This document shows, piece by piece, positions 60,753 to 61,223 of a stretch of DNA of 61,223 nt (position 1 is its first letter; the number at the start of each line of letters is the position of its first letter). A program made the translations under genes and the position numbers. Source of the DNA: a virus; the IMG/VR virus record IMGVR_UViG_3300028844_002929, positions 1-61,223 of that record; one strand, given 5' to 3'. The notes beneath the pieces were generated by a model. That model searched no databases. It was not told where the DNA came from and saw only the letters and a program-made list of their open reading frames with translations.

Positions 60753-61077
60753 GATAAAACATAGTGTAGGTTGTGGTCAGTGTGGCCATCCCACAGGCCC
60801 AGCAGGATGCACTGGTGCTTGCTTCAACACCAACCTTCCAGTCACCCCAATCCGTCCTGATGAACTAACAATTGGTGATGTCAGAGAAGAAGAAAAACTC
60901 CTGACCGAAGTGTCCAAGTCACAACTTGATGATCTGTGGACTCAGGTAGAGTACATGACCGAACAACTGAAAGACGACCCCGACAACCAAGGCTTGGCTA
61001 AGTTGCTGAGCAATACAGTTGCCGAGTATAACGCAAAACTAAAGCAGTATGACAGCCAAAGTAGACCCTGGACTTAA
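60745..61077 (+). CDS. Cys-rich early protein
   Basis: 110 aa from ATG 60745 (MSKIKHSVGCGQCGHPTGPA), overlapping the previous stop; the longer frame from 60712 is inside that gene. An N-terminal CGQCGHPTGPAGCTGACFNT cluster suggests metal binding, and the rest is an acidic coiled coil (LDDLWTQVEYMTEQLKDDPD). Overlaps the next gene by 29 nt. Confidence 0.65.
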   Translation: MSKIKHSVGCGQCGHPTGPAGCTGACFNTNLPVTPIRPDELTIGDVREEEKLLTEVSKSQLDDLWTQVEYMTEQLKDDPDNQGLAKLLSNTVAEYNAKLKQYDSQSRPWT

Positions 61078-61223
61078 TCAAGTAGACAAGACCGCACCCT
61101 TCTGGGTTGCGCTTGAAGATGAAAACGCGCCAACAATTATTGTAGATGGAGTGAAGATGAAGCACGCTGTGTGGAATCTACTGATCCACCTCAGAGACAT
61201 GAGGATGTACTGTGGGCCCATCA
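61049..61223 (+). CDS. Small early protein, 5' part (continues at 1)
   Basis: Starts at ATG 61049 and continues past the end of the window into 1-275, giving 101 aa. See the entry at 1. The first 10 codons lie outside the terminal repeat. Confidence 0.85.
   Translation, partial: MTAKVDPGLNQVDKTAPFWVALEDENAPTIIVDGVKMKHAVWNLLIHLRDMRMYCGPI
61080..61223. repeat. Terminal direct repeat, right copy
   Basis: Exact copy of 1-144. See left copy. Confidence 0.97.

Noticed and set aside
1-61223. CRISPR array, insertion sequence, retroelement or toxin-antitoxin pair
   Set aside because: No regular spacer-repeat pattern, transposase, reverse transcriptase or recognisable toxin-antitoxin pair was found on reading through the translated frames.

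Overview
The window is a complete circularly assembled bacteriophage genome. Bases 1-144 are repeated exactly at 61080-61223, so the unit is 61,079 bp, and one early gene runs across the join. The host is very probably a member of the Bacteroidetes, most likely marine. The octamer TATATTTG, the Bacteroidetes -7 promoter element (TAnnTTTG), sits in front of at least seven late genes. The replication protein carries a BT4734/VirE-N-like primase domain typical of Bacteroidetes elements, and the portal and terminase resemble those of crAss-like and Cellulophaga podoviruses. No integrase, repressor/excision module, DNA polymerase or RNA polymerase was recognised. It therefore looks like a lytic podovirus that uses host polymerases.

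Layout: two blocks diverge from a 1.46 kb gene-free region (53271-54728) and converge at 7.3-7.5 kb. The rightward early block (54729 to 61079, continuing at 1 to 7311) begins with about 20 small, mostly unknown genes, including RadC, two zinc-ribbon peptides and a cysteine-rich 251-aa protein. It continues with replication and recombination: a protein consisting mainly of a DnaA domain-IV-like DNA-binding region, a Sak3-type single-strand annealing protein, a RecE/lambda-exo-like nuclease, an SSB-like protein with a DDLPF tail, a DUF1599-like protein, a primase-helicase and two PD-(D/E)XK-like nucleases.

The leftward late block (53270 down to 7513) encodes virion and lysis functions. From upstream to downstream these are: GG-motif/KVIKK-tailed virion-associated proteins (53.3-46.1 kb), a DUF5675 lysis enzyme with a small membrane protein (46.0-45.4 kb), a packaging-side group with a GroES-like protein and a GT-A-like glycosyltransferase (44.5-42.0 kb), TerL and portal, fibres (collagen-like and LamG), five small conserved proteins, decoration proteins, scaffold and major capsid protein, connector proteins, a giant 2358-aa tail protein, internal/ejection proteins including a 1935-aa polyvalent protein, and finally a 3-TM holin and a membrane protein. 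Only one clear gene, a winged-helix protein at 44456-44863, lies on the opposite strand inside the late block.

The most unusual features are these. TAnnTTTG promoters are placed exactly 4 nt before an ATG, implying leaderless late mRNAs. A C-terminal F/Y-K-V/I-I/L/V-K-K tail together with N-terminal GG motifs is shared by several late proteins. A small Cys-rich gene downstream of the polyvalent-like protein has a decayed second copy. Three single-span membrane micropeptides are tucked between genes. The divergent region has repeats and hairpins suitable for an origin or regulatory RNA.
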